From contig NC_058145.1 of NCBI RefSeq assembly GCF_011075055.1, positions 12,335,894 to 12,399,893 of the forward strand: DNA of 64,000 bases, written 5' to 3'. This DNA comes from Mangifera indica. Lineage: Eukaryota; Streptophyta; Magnoliopsida; Sapindales; Anacardiaceae. Position numbers and translations under genes: made by a program. A model generated the notes under the pieces. It did no database searches. It saw only the letters and a program-made list of their open reading frames with translations, and was not told the origin of the DNA. Position 1 is the stretch's first letter; every line of letters starts with the position of its first letter. This document shows positions 1-11,618 of the stretch, in pieces.

Positions 1-2170
1 TGCCACCAAAAATAATCCTTCAAGGTACGATACATTTTAGTACTACCTGGATGTAGGGCATAGGCTGAGGCATGAACCTCTTCTAAAATGTCCTTCTTTA
101 ATTCCTTGTGATCTGGCACACAAATTTTATCTCCCATTATAAGCATGCCATCATTTTTTATTATAAAATCCGTTCGCAATCCTTTATGTACTTCATCCTT
201 TAACTTTACTAGATGAGGGTCTAAATGTTGCGTTTCTTGGATTCGATCAATTAAGATGGGTCGAATTTGAAGACTAGCTAATAAGACTCATGAAATACTC
301 ATACTCAGTTTCACCCTGAGGGTCCTTAATTCCATCAACAAGGAACAAGGTTTCACCTTCACATGTGCTACAACACCTTGAGATTTTCTACTAAGTGCAT
401 CTGCGATGACATTTGCCTTTCCCGGATGATAATCAATTGAACAATCATAATCTTTAATAAGCTCAATTCATCTCCTCTACCAAAGGTTCAACTCTTTCTG
501 TGTAAATAAGTATTTCAAGCTTTTGTGATCCATATAAATTTGACAAGTTGCCCCATAGAGATAATGTCTCCATATTTTAATGCCTATACTACAGCTGCAA
601 GTTCTAAGTCATGAGTTGGGTAGTTCATCTCGTGCTTCTTGAGTTGTCTAGAGGCATATGCTATCACCTTCCCATGTTGCATCAGTACACAACCCAAACC
701 CTGTTTAGAAGCATCACTATAAACCACAAATCCATCTGTACTCGAGGGTAAGGTAAGTACAGGGGTAAAAGTCAATCTTGCTTTCAACTCTTGAAAACTT
801 TGCTCATATTCGACATTCCAGTCAAACTTTACCTTCTTTCGAGTTAGGCTAGTTAACGGTGCTGCTATTTTAGAGAATCTTTCAATAAATCTTCGATAAT
901 ACCCAGCAAAACCAAGAAAACTTCTAATTTTAGTAACATTAGTAGGTCTTTCCCATTTCAAAACTGCTTCCACCTTCTGTGGGTCGATACAAACAGCCTC
1001 TGCTAAAATGACATGCCCCAAAAATGCAACTTTATCTAGCCAAAATTGACACTTACTAAATTTAGCATAAAGGTGTTTGTATCGTAAAATTTGTAAGACC
1101 ATTTTAAGGTGTTCTTCATGCTCCATCTTACTTCGAGAATAAACCAAAATATCATCAATAAATACCACGACAAAACGGCCCAAGAAAGAGCAAAACACTT
1201 TGTTCATCAAATCCATAAATGTTGTCGATGCATTAGTTAATCTAAAAGGCATCACCAAGAACTCATAATGTCTATAACGAGTCCTAAAAGCAGTCTTTGG
1301 AACATCTAACTCTTTAATCTTTAGTTGATGGTATCCTGAGCACAAGTCTATCTTAGAGAAAACCTTAGCGCCTTGTAACTGATCAAACAAATCAGTAATC
1401 TGAGGCAGTGGATACTTATTACGTACTGTCACTTTGTTTAATTGTCTAAAATCAATATATAATCTGAAAGTTCCATCCTTCTTCTTAACAAATAACACCG
1501 GTGCTCCCCATGGAGATACACTAGGCCTAATGAATCATTTCTCCACTAGTTCTTACAATTGTACCTTTAATTCCCTTAGCTTAAGCGGAACCATTCTATA
1601 AGGGGCCAATGATATAAGAGTTGTACCAGGAATCAAATCTATTGAAAACTCAACCTCTCTGTCGGGTGGTAGTCTAGGTAGATCATCAGGGAATACATCT
1701 AGAAAATCTCTAACCACTAGAATATCTTTTATCTTTGATTCATCAACTCTAGTGTCTACAACATGTGTTATATAAGCTTGATATCCCTTTTGAAGGAATC
1801 GTCTAACAACAGCAGTAGAGATGACACAAGAAGGAATAATGCGACGTTCCCCATAGAAAATGAACTCTGGTTTATCCGGCTTTTTAAAGGTTACTTTCTT
1901 GTGCAAACAATCAATGGTAGCACGATGACAAGCTAACCAGTCCATCCTTAGAATCACATCAAAATCTTGGATGGACAAAGGAATCAAATCTGCCTCTAAC
2001 TCGTGGATTCCCACATTTACCTTGCTACCCTTGTAGACATTCTCTACTAAAATTGACTCTCCTACAGGAGTAGCTACCTCCAATTTACATTCCAAGGGTT
2101 CTAACTCTTTATTGGCATGTTTAGCAAATGCATAAGAAACAAAAGAATGAGTAGAACTAGGATCAATTAA
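1..2170 (-). pseudogene. gypsy pol (protease-RT-RNase H-integrase), broken
   Basis: Protease lies near 2170-1900 (a D-P-S-S-T-H-S-F active-site context and a later M-D-W-L). Reverse transcriptase follows, with V-L-F-V-K-K-K-D-G near 1500 and the catalytic F-I-D-D-I-L box near 1160. RNase H (Y-S-D-A-S) is near 720. An integrase zinc-finger segment with H-P-G-S-T-K-M-Y lies near 1-120. Two in-frame stops occur between protease and RT (about 1517-1545). A further stop plus a one-base loss near 575-585 break RNase H. The longest open piece (584-1498) starts on a GTG internal to the frame, so it is not a translation start. This is relic coding sequence with no expected function. Confidence 0.92.
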
Positions 2171-2446
2171 AGTAAAAGCTTCTCAGTCAAAGATGAACAA
2201 CATACCCATAACCACATCTGGAGAGGCATAGGCTTCTTGTTGAGTCAAAGAAAAAACACGTGCTTGGGCTTGAGGTAGTCCCGGTCTCGATCTCTTTTGC
2301 TGACTACTGCCACTATGAGTACTACTAACCTGCCCTTGAGTGCCCACACTAGACCCCTCTCTAATCTGAGGCCCTTGGTGTCTTTGATACTGACCACTAC
2401 TCCTTTGGAAATTCTGTTTGACTGATCCTTGAGTGACACTCCAGAC

Positions 2447-3627
2447 TTAAGATGACAAAGGGTAATCTCTTTTAAAATGACCAAACTGTCTACAACGATA
2501 ATAACTTAGGGCCCCTTTCTGGCATTGTCCCGAATGGAATCTATCATAATTATTACATTGAGAGTATTGACCTTTACTACCTTGAGGTGTACCTCCTAAA
2601 GACCCTTGATTCCAAGTGTTACTCCCTATTGACTGTTGCCTTTGAAATTGTCTTTGACCCTTTTGAGATTTAGATCTCACACTCTGGAATGATTCACTTG
2701 ATTGTCCAAAAAATTTGCCTTCTTTTTTCTGCATTCTCTCCTTATGCCCACCTGGTATCCAACCACTAACCCTTCGTTTTTACCCTTGGAACTCTCTTTT
2801 CTCTATCTCTGTGAGGCTTCCTTCAACTCTCATGGCTGCTTCTACCAATTTCCTAAACTCTGAGTGAGAGCTTGTAGTCACTACTATTCTAATTCGTCCT
2901 CGAAGACCTTCTTCAAACTTTCTACACCTTTCTTTCATCTCTTGCAATCAACGGGGCAAATCGAGAAAGCTCGATGAATTTATTCATATATTCCTCTACC
3001 GACATACTTCTTTGGGTCAGTCTAAGAAATTTATTTTTTTTTTGTATCTTGATACACCCTTGAATAATAGTGATCTGAAAACTCTTGACAAAAGTTTTCC
3101 CAAGTTATTGTTGTCGAATCCCTGTATTTTTATTATACCATTTTCCACCAATGATATGTCTTACCCTCCAAAAGAAAGGTAGCGAACTGTAGTTTCTGAG
3201 AGTTTGAACACTCTATTACCTCAAATATACGTTCGATCATAATCATCCAGGACTCTGTAATTGTAGGATCTCCAATCTCATCAAAGGTTTTGGCACCTAA
3301 TTTTCTTGCCCTTTCAATGGTGTTGACACTCTCTTGATGCACTGGAATCTGATTTTGAGCCACTCGAGTGACTAACTGAGCTAGTCTGCCAATAGTTTGC
3401 TCTACATTAATCCCATCAGATTGAAGCACCACATTTGGCTCAGTTACTGGTTCAACACCTATATTAGGACTATGTACAACAGAGTTGACAAGTGGCACTT
3501 GAGAATCTGGTCCATGGGCAACTGACTCTCTCACCACATCCTCTACTAGTTCATTTTCCCTTCTTACAACTTGAGGAGTTAATAAATCCCCAAGAGGTCT
3601 CGTGTGAGCTTGGCCACGTCGCCTCAT
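2447..3627 (-). pseudogene. gypsy gag, broken
   Basis: The frame opens at an ATG (3627-3625) just inside the primer-binding site and encodes a retrotransposon gag domain, including a G-K-T-Y-H-W-W segment near 3140. A stop follows at about 3133, and gag-like sequence continues in pieces to about 2450. The nucleic-acid-binding zinc knuckle near 2490-2510 reads Y-Y-R-C...G-H-F-K-R-D-Y where the family has cysteines at both ends, so two of its four zinc ligands are tyrosine. Together with the internal stop this shows gag is no longer functional. Confidence 0.85.
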
Positions 3628-3713
3628 ATTGGTGTCTACAAATACAATTTAAAGTGATTTAGAAAACATTATATGCATGCTTCTTGAAATGCCCTTAGAA
3701 TCTCAAACCTTTA

Positions 3714-3724
3714 CTCTGATACCA
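3714..3724 (-). other. tRNA-Met primer-binding site of the gypsy element
   Basis: On the minus strand this reads TGGTATCAGAG, the start of the usual plant primer-binding site complementary to the 3' end of initiator tRNA-Met. It lies about 90 bases upstream of the gag ATG, as expected just inside the 5' LTR. It fixes the strand of the element and the position of the LTR boundary (just above 3726). Confidence 0.85.
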
Positions 3725-3784
3725 AGTTGACAGGATGCATTTCGCCCTTCTAAGCCTATAACAATATTCTCAGAGGTTATAGGA

Positions 3785-4110
3785 TTAGCGGGTCGGGATG
3801 AGTTCTGTCAAAAACGCTAAAATATTTTGTGTTCCATTTGATTGGACAACTAAGTTTGTCTCATAGTGGGCCTTTTGGCTATAAATATTGTTGGGACTAG
3901 GTAGAGGTGAAGAATTCCCTGCATAAGTGTTATCGAAATGATGGTAACATTGTAAAGCAATGTGATCTATTTTATCACACACTTGGTAGAATATCTTAGG
4001 CTTATTGAAGAACTTCCCTTTCCCTTGGCTTGAGAACCTTGTTGCAATTCTTTTTGGCCACTTCCTTTTTCATTATTGGGGCCAATTCATCAAAGCTCAT
4101 TTTTATTGGT
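3785..4110 (-). mobile_element. Ty1/copia gag fragment (zinc-knuckle region)
   Basis: On the minus strand, translation gives a lysine/glutamine/glycine-rich stretch, then Q-V-C-D-K-I-D-H-I-A-L-Q-C-Y-H, then a serine/proline-rich tail. This is the layout of the CCHC knuckle at the end of copia gag (C-x2-C-x4-H-x4-C), with the first cysteine missing. No reverse transcriptase or integrase follows. It is a truncated scrap abutting the gypsy element; which element inserted into which cannot be settled here. Confidence 0.7.
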
Positions 4111-4601
4111 TATATTCATACATCCCATGGAGTATTGACTAATTTCGTATACACTTCCTCAAATATGACTATTTTAGTTAATTACCCTAAAATATAACAC
4201 TCTCTCAATCGGTTTTCAACTTTTATATTAAAAAATATGGATGAGCAAATGAGTGTGAGATCGATTGACTAACAATAGCTATATGATAGGCATGTCTTTC
4301 TCATTAAAAATATACTTTTCAAGGAAAAAAAAAAACAGATAATCAATTTTTCAATTTCAAGCATAAGATTAGGCAGTATTGATTGAATAGAGGAAAGCTA
4401 GAGCAAGAGTCGAGTGAAATGAACATTTTAACTAATTAAAAGATAGTTTAGTTTCAAAAGAGAAAGGGTAAGTAGTACATTTAGATGATAATTCATAGAA
4501 AGTTATTGATATTACCTCTCATTCCCACTACATAACAATGATCTTTAGATATCCTTCTAGTTGTGCAAGTACCAACAAGATCTGACTAAGAATTCTGTAT
4601 T

Positions 4602-6056
4602 TCATATAGTCAGACCCAGGGTACTCGCCAATTTCGAATTTATTATGTCACAATCTTCTTTCAACCTCCCACGCTTTCTCAAATTTGTAGAAAACACTTC
4701 CCTCTTTGAAGGCCAGGAAGACAAAGAAAGATGCAAATTGCTTTCCACCTCTTCCTGATCACCCCACAGCTTTTCCTTATCTTCTGTAAATTTTGTTCCC
4801 AGTGAAAGGCTCAAATCAAGATCATCTTGAATTTGTGCTTTTCTTTTTGTTGTTCTTTTATCATCTTCTCCCTTAATTCTACATTTTGTGTCCGGGCTAG
4901 TAATGGGATAGCTAAAGCATTTTATTCTTTCATCTGTCTCGTTGCATATGCTCCACGTCCTTGTTTGGATGGAATCACGGTCGTATGATAATTGAAATTC
5001 TTCAGGGTATCCCTGTGTTCTCCTGATATTGGGTCCACTGAAAGGAAAATTTTCATTAATGTAGAGAGCTTCAATATTCCTTATTTGATTTGAACCTCCT
5101 CTTCTAATATACATTTCAGTAGTCATATTTGGCCAGAGCATAAAGTTCCCTTGGCCATTCCAAGAAGCACCATCACTATACCAAATGAGGATTAATAAAT
5201 AGAGAGATCATAGGTAAATTAAATATTCAGAATGTTTATACGCTCAAGTTGGTGAAATTATAATTCAATATATACCTGATGTTATGGGAACGTCTGGCCC
5301 TTTGATCAACAGTCTGCAGCATGGGATAGTGCCAAAGATTCAGTGAAAACTGATCTGGATGATCACTTCCGATAGTATGCCCTCTCGAGTTCGCTGCTGT
5401 TTAAGAGAACAAAAAAGAAGTTGCACAGATTAGAGACACTAGTAGATTACCAGATAAACCCTAATTTTCAGATTGTAAAGCTGTGTTTACCTTTACCCTG
5501 GTCATCAATCTTCTTGCTCCGGTACATCTGCTCCCAAACGCCAGAAAGAACAATTAAAATTGAGAATATTTTGAAACAAGAGATAGTGGTGAATGGTTCA
5601 GAATTAAGAGAGTACAATCTTGCCTGTAAATGGCTCTTGACATGAGCTATACTAAGTCCTTTGACATTCATTAGTTGCAAAACCAGTTTGGGGGTTGCTC
5701 CTAAACGAAATGAAGTTTAGAAAACTGAACAGATTATTTAGTACAAAAATTAAGAAAATAAAACCATAAGAGTCAATCTTACTTTCTTGACCCCCTGATC
5801 TCTCCACAGCTTGAACAAAACAAAGATGGAGCTCAGGTGTCCATCTTAGCCTTGGCACCTTGGATCGTGCATATGGGCGCACCCCAGTACTAGAGCTGCT
5901 GATCTTCTTTTGTTCACCTTCTTCAACTACGCTGTTACTTGAGATTATACTAATTTTAGTCTTTCTCTCACCTTCATCTTCATCATCCAGTTCATCTGAC
6001 AATAAATTCATGTTCAAGCCACCAACATTAATCTTACTTTCTCCCATGCCTAGCAT
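4602..6056 (-). CDS. GARP/MYB-like transcription factor with EAR motif
   Basis: Five exons: 6056-5783, 5700-5624, 5527-5491, 5396-5276, 5175-4602, giving 360 aa with all junctions in frame. A single GARP (MYB-like, SHLQMYRS-type) DNA-binding domain spans about residues 60-118: V-P-R-L-R-W-T-P-E-L-H, then A-T-P-K-L-V-L-Q, then V-K-S-H-L-Q-M-Y-R-S-K-K. The C-terminal half has an L-D-L-S-L-S-L motif (about 289-295) and a second L-H-L-S-L-S. These are EAR-type repression motifs, so it is probably a nuclear repressor. It resembles the Arabidopsis At1g14600/At2g38300/At2g40260 group. Intron 2 begins with GC (CAG|GCAAG) and ends with AG. I chose the ATG at 6056; the frame stays open upstream, but the next start-like codon there is TTG. 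Targets are unknown. Confidence 0.88.
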
Positions 6057-8529
6057 TTTTCTATCAGAAAGCTTCAAGAAAGAAAATGATACGCTTCATT
6101 AGAAGTGACTGACTCTAATAAACAACAGTTAAACATCATGGATTTGTGCAGGATGTTTGTTGATAATTCCTTCCCTTCTTTTTTTCTCCCCCTTCAGCTC
6201 CAAAGGGTTTGCAGAGCAACAGTTTCTACAACTAAAGAAGCTAAGTTCATGACAAATGATAATTGCCCTAACATAGCACATGCTTTGAAAAAATAAATAA
6301 ATAAAAAAGGTGAAAACAGATGATCCAGTTATATAAAGGAGAGAATTTGAGATACACCAATATTTTCTGCATGGAATTTCATGTACATGATGTCTAATGA
6401 TGAATGTATTATGTACACATACATGTGATCCCATTACCATGCTTGCATATGAGGCAGTAGATAAATTCAGGTCATCAACTAGTTGTTAAATAATTTGGGT
6501 AGTGGAGAGGTTTCAGATAATTATATTTAAATTAGCGAAAAGGCAAAACATGCACCAAATGATAAATCCAAGAGCAATACAACACCCAGACACCGCCAAG
6601 CACATGGATATCAAAAATATATACACCACATATAATGTTAATGAGCTAACTAATACTTCAACAAAATTTATTGTATTCCCAAAAAAACTTTCTTCCAAAA
6701 CTTCAAATAAAAATTAAATCCACCAAATTCTTTTCAGATATATTAATCCAAATTTATTCAAATAATGAACTTGTTATTGTTTCCAGGGTGTTCTTTGGGC
6801 GGGCAAGTGGGAAGACAAAAACTGAAATAGATGAAGCCTAGAAATGCGAATGGAAGACATATCGATTGGGCGAGGCGTGGAGAAGATTGTGCTGATGATT
6901 CTTGCTGTCGGTGTTCACGGATTTGTCCCTTTGCCTCTTCCCAATATGAATAAACACCTAATATATAACAAGACTGGTTTTTTTGACCTTCTCAGAGATT
7001 CCTTTCAACCTCGTGAGGACTTTATTTTATATATCTAATATTGTCCTAGACATGCATTGGAATCAATGCTCTTTCCTTATCCTACGGAAGTTACTTGTTT
7101 GGTTCTCTGTAAGCACAAAAATTCACGGATTTGGGCCGGTTGCTCTGCGCCATACAGTAAAAAATAATATCGCAGACTCTCGTCCTTGAGTTTTAATATA
7201 AAATATAAAGCCTCCTCTCCAACATACGTATGCACTACTATCAAAAGGATTACACCGAGAAGAGAAGATCAATGATAAATTAACAAAAGATAGAAATATC
7301 TTGACGGTATTAATTTTGTATGAAATTAGCTCAACGGCTGACATCTTTGGTCCTCAACGGTACCTATAATTTGGATTTGAAGGTAACTTATAATATTAAG
7401 ACAAGTCAAATCCTATCTTGAAATAGGGATAAAATACAATCAATCTGAATGAAAATATATTATTATTATTATTGGAATAATGTTTAAGTTTGGACACTTG
7501 ATACTTGGATTCTAAATAGGCGTTTCAAGTTAAAGGAACAAATGTTCCAAATATTAGAGTTGGTACTCTAGAGTTAATTTTTGTTACGATACAAATTTAT
7601 AATTAAATTATATTTACAACTTTTTATATCTCTTTATTTATAAATGTATATGCATACCAAAATAATGTCCTTAAGATGGTGGAACAGTGATTAGAGATCA
7701 ATGTATATCAATTGATTGTAAGAACTTTATGTTCACATATGATGGTTATAATCACTACAATAGTGTTGAATGACTTTACTAAAAAGTGGTGACAGATTTT
7801 ATATATCAAATTTGTTTGCAAAAGACTTGATATAACACATGGGTGCATATTGTGTGGTTGTGTCCACTAAACTGACCACTAAGAGGATTTCATATGGATA
7901 GTTACCTTAGTATCTATAGGATACATCATTTAAAAAATGACGGTACATGTGATCTTTCAATTAAAGGTCATTAGACTATCTTGTATAAGGATATATATAG
8001 TTTAACATTAACCTAATATAATCCTTGAGAAAAGATTGCTACAACAGTAGTGATTGGTCATATTGAAAGATGTACACAAACTATAACAGATCAATAGATG
8101 ATCCATTACTCTTGGATATCAAAGCTGTGTTTGAGTCATTATTATGCAATAATGATGTGTGTTTGCATGTTTCAATTTATTACATGTATATATTAGAATA
8201 TATGTAAATTGTGTACCGGGAAATATAAACCCATGTTAATTGATGGCATGTTGATGCATGTCCATTTGATGTCTTGTGAAAACGTTAATGTGTTGTTTTC
8301 ATTGTTTTGAATAGTTCATGTTGTAAATGTAACATAATAAATTAAAGAAAATCGAAATACAAAACAAAGGATCGAAATATAAGGGATCTCTCTAAGTTTT
8401 CTTTTAACTTTTCAGCAAGAAAATATGTAGATAGGATGGGGTAGGGGCTATTTATAGGATTTACTTCCCACTGCTTTTAATAGGCTATTTATTTTCTATT
8501 AAAAAAACTATTGTTTCCTATGGTGAGAA
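6057..8529. other. Intergenic, upstream region of the GARP gene
   Basis: No convincing gene. The part next to 6056 probably holds the GARP gene's 5' leader and promoter. A less AT-rich island at about 6780-6960 includes a 28-codon minus-strand reading frame (ATG at 6860) with a basic, mitochondrial-presequence-like look, but nothing continues it. From 7360 to 8530 the DNA is AT-rich without recognisable coding. Confidence 0.5.
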
Positions 8530-8534
8530 ATTAT

Positions 8535-8692
8535 ATTTTATAACAATAAAAATATATACACAATTTTATGTATAAATAATAATATGATCTCATATAATTA
8601 CTTATTATTTTATCTTTAATTTTTAACTATACAATTATACGATGATATATCGTTATTTATACACAAAATTATATACATAATACTACTTATTT
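8535..8692. repeat. MITE family B copy 1 (about 150 bp, AT-rich)
   Basis: Shares the pattern of at least five other copies here (28000, 30745, 45745, 59088, 60557): an outer 'tatacacaattttatgtata'-like arm, an inner ATATGAT...ATTTTATCTTTAATTT core, and an opposite arm ending 'cataatactact'. The ends are roughly inverted repeats. No coding capacity, so it is a non-autonomous element. Confidence 0.6.
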
Positions 8693-9051
8693 TTTAATAA
8701 TAATAATAATCAAGTTATATTTGGTGAGCAAAGAGTGGGAGAATTAGACCATTTGTAGTTATCAAAAGGGTGCATCCCAAGTCTTGCATGTCAAGAATTT
8801 TGTAACCTAAACGATTTGCTTTGTTGTGGTGATAGAGAATTGAAATTTGGGAAGCTCAAATATAAGGTCAACTCTTGGAAATATTTTTGCCTTTAAATAA
8901 TTACAATAATATAATGCATGAGAATACGTAACCCTATTAATGCGGAGCAAACCACTATTCCAACAGTGAGCATGTTTGTCGTTTTCCTATCCTTTACACA
9001 TGACCCTTCTCCCCTACATTTTATAATAGATCAAAAATGTTTTAGTCAAAT

Positions 9052-9843
9052 CTCAAAGTGTTATTATTTAATTTTTAAAAACTCAAATATCTATCTATCA
9101 ACTAAATTCTATTAAAAATTTCAGTTAAAATTAAAAATAAAATAATTCTTTAATAAAAATATTTAAAAAACAAAAAAATTACACATTTTCTCTCATAGGT
9201 ATTAAAAATTAACAATTTTCTCTTTGTTTAAAGTTTAAAAACTAACCTTTTCACCCCTAGAATTTGTTTTTCTCCTCTAACGACATCTTTGCTTTGGCTG
9301 CCGATTGGCTTCCCACCATCTTAAAGGCCAATTGATCTTTTCTCTTTAGCGATTGTTTTCATCGGACGAAAATGAATCAACTTCATCCGATAAAGAGACG
9401 AAAAGTCTATTTTTGTCTTTTCAACCAGATGAAGATGATTCATCTTTGTCTAACCAAATATCAACAACAGATTGAGCTTATATGGTCGAAGACTTGTCGT
9501 CTAGATGATTTAGGGTAAGGAATGCAACAACCAGCATTGGTGACTATTAAGGATGAAAAGGGGATGTCGTCGACACCGGAGATGGTGACTAAAGGTGAAG
9601 AAAAAAAAAACTTAGATTTGAGAAGGGGGGGTCGGGAGAATGCGATTTTTTAAACTTGAAAATGTTGTTAGAATGGGTGAATTTGGTAGTTTTTTAAACC
9701 TAGGGAGAGAAATAATAAATTATATATATTTAATAATATTATTAAAATAACGATTTTTTCTCTAATTCTAATTAAAATTTTTAATAAAATTTAATTTATA
9801 AATAAGTATTTAAATTTTTAAAAGTTGGGGAATAACACTGAGA
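9052..9843. mobile_element. Foldback (Mutator-like) element copy 1, eroded ends
   Basis: Member of the family also seen at 15318, 42332 and 58000. AT-rich arms of about 200 bases are roughly inverted relative to each other, with starts and ends of the type CTCAaGTGTTATT. The core (9250-9610) is G+C-richer and contains short hairpins, for example 9361-9370 with 9382-9391 (one mismatch) and 9427-9433 with 9439-9445. The ends have diverged from other copies and I could not identify a target-site duplication. No protein gene is present. Confidence 0.65.
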
Positions 9844-10194
9844 TTATATTATGAGTAAGGTGGAAACAAGTCTGTTGGCCTTTACAATATTTGCCGGCAT
9901 CATCTATAAACTATCTCATCATGGCATGAACGTGTGATGTGAATCACCCAGCCCACCCACCATTTAACATAGGCATGAAAGAGAGGCCTGCAATTTAATC
10001 TCAGTCTCTCAGCTACTCGATTACAGGCTTGGGCCTCATCAACTAATACGGACCTATCTCCTTTACCTATATTATGCATATTAATTTAAAATGTAGACTG
10101 AAACGTTACCATTCGAAAGCAGTGAGATTCAGTAGTTCCAACCATTTTCACGACCTCTTGAATGTGTAAATTCAATATCCTAGATCACATTATC

Positions 10195-10578
10195 ACATCC
10201 CACTTTTATCTCACACCTTTTCCCGACGAAGTTCTTCGTCTCTCTTCCCGTTTCCGACGTCGATGTAGCCTCCAAATGGGAGGAAAGTATTCGCCGGAAG
10301 GAGAGACTGCTTCGGGAGGGAGAGACCGTCGGCAACGGAGCTGGAACGGTCGCCGGAGATTTCAAAACCAAACCCTAGGGTGAAACTGCGATTTTTTAAA
10401 ACTTAGGCTGAGGGAAAATTTTAGTTTTTAAAGTTTAGGGGGGTAAAAAGAGATAAAATTTTTAGGCGTTAGGGTTTGGTTAAATCTAACCGGCCATGGG
10501 TGGGTGTTTGGTGTTTCCATAGTTAAAGGGGGTACATTTGAGAAAACGCTAAACCTTGGGTGGGACATAGTCGTTTGG
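10195..10578. mobile_element. Foldback element, partial copy (core plus right arm)
   Basis: The right end reads CCTTGGGTGGGACATAGTCG then TTTGGCC, the terminal motif of the foldback family. The core has the GACGAA-gttc-TTCGTC hairpin typical of the family near 10227. No matching left arm is seen upstream, so this copy is truncated. The short open frames across it on both strands are by-products of the inverted-repeat core. Confidence 0.65.
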
Positions 10579-11618
10579 CCTTTTCATTAAGTATAATCAA
10601 TTGTGTTCCAATTACCAAAGTAAGTTGGTTTTCAATGACAAGATCAAATGATTTTGGTCCTGGAATAAAGGTGTTGTGATTAGGATTGAATTCCTCGATC
10701 ACTTGTTTACTTAAAGTTTTCTTAATTTTTCTTCTATGAAACATTAGAAAAAGAGCTTTGTAGGAGGTTGACAAAAAAAAATATTGCTTTTATTGGAAAA
10801 TATTGCTTCGTAGAAAAATATTGCTTTGATACCATCATTATTGAAAAAACAAAAACCGGAATCAAATTAGAGCAAATGCAGGGAAATCACAACCGTGTAA
10901 ACTTGGTCATGGCAATAAAACATTATCTGTTGATGAAAGTCAATTAAATTAAAAAAATATTTTATTTTTTATAAAGAAAGAAAACGTTTAATTCAAGAAA
11001 TATTAATGAAGTAGAAGACTTGCGGGCAGTGTCAGCAGGAGTCGATTGTGAGTTCAGTGAGTAGTCTTCGTTCGGACACGTCTCAACTTGTTTAAAACAT
11101 TCTCACAAAGACAATTTTGTCTTGCTTGAATTTGGTGGCAAGCTGCACCCATTTGGAGCAACCTTTTATGAACCAACACTGCCTAATCTTAACCATTTAT
11201 CTAGGATTTCTGATAATCCCTCAAAGCGTTTTGTCTTGTGTTCACTACGAGAATCGGTAAGTTTCACTTTCTTTTATTCTCTATTTTCAGTATGGGTTCT
11301 TTCTTCGAATTTATTTGGGGTTTAATTTCTGAAGAACTGAAACTTTAAATTTCTGCTTGGGCGCTGAGAAGTTGTTGGAAAAGAATAGAAAAGGGTTAAA
11401 TTTTGGTTTTTGATATAGAGTATTTTGAGAAAAAAATGCTTTATTGGAAGTTGAAGATAAGAATTTTGACTTAGTTTGCGTGAGTTTATGTTACGCGTCA
11501 GTTTAGGTTTACAGATCAAAGATATTGTGTTCTTTCTTTTGTTTTCTCAGCAACAAAACAGTGTGTTTCGACTTTTTTTTTTTCTTTTAATTGGGAATTC
11601 GATACAGAATTAGAGGAA
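10579..11618. other. Intergenic; probable promoter and 5' leader of the PPR gene
   Basis: No gene recognised. The last few hundred bases carry T-rich stretches (for example near 11574-11590) and are presumably the PPR gene's leader and promoter. A possible 5'UTR exon ending near 11256 (GAGAATCG|gtaagtttc) has a donor-like junction, but I could not pair it with a definite acceptor. Confidence 0.4.

Larger units (their letters stand above)
1..3735 (-). mobile_element. Degenerate Ty3/gypsy LTR retrotransposon, internal region
   Basis: Read on the minus strand, this stretch has the gypsy order gag, protease, reverse transcriptase, RNase H, integrase, with a primer-binding site at its upstream (right) end. 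Integrase runs off the left edge of the window, so the element is incomplete here. Both gag and pol carry stops and frameshifts, so it is a dead copy. Beyond the primer site only about 85 bases look LTR-like (3726-3812), after which an unrelated copia fragment begins; a full LTR was not found. The protease-RT-RNase H-integrase order sets it apart from copia. The lineage within gypsy was not determined. Confidence 0.93.
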
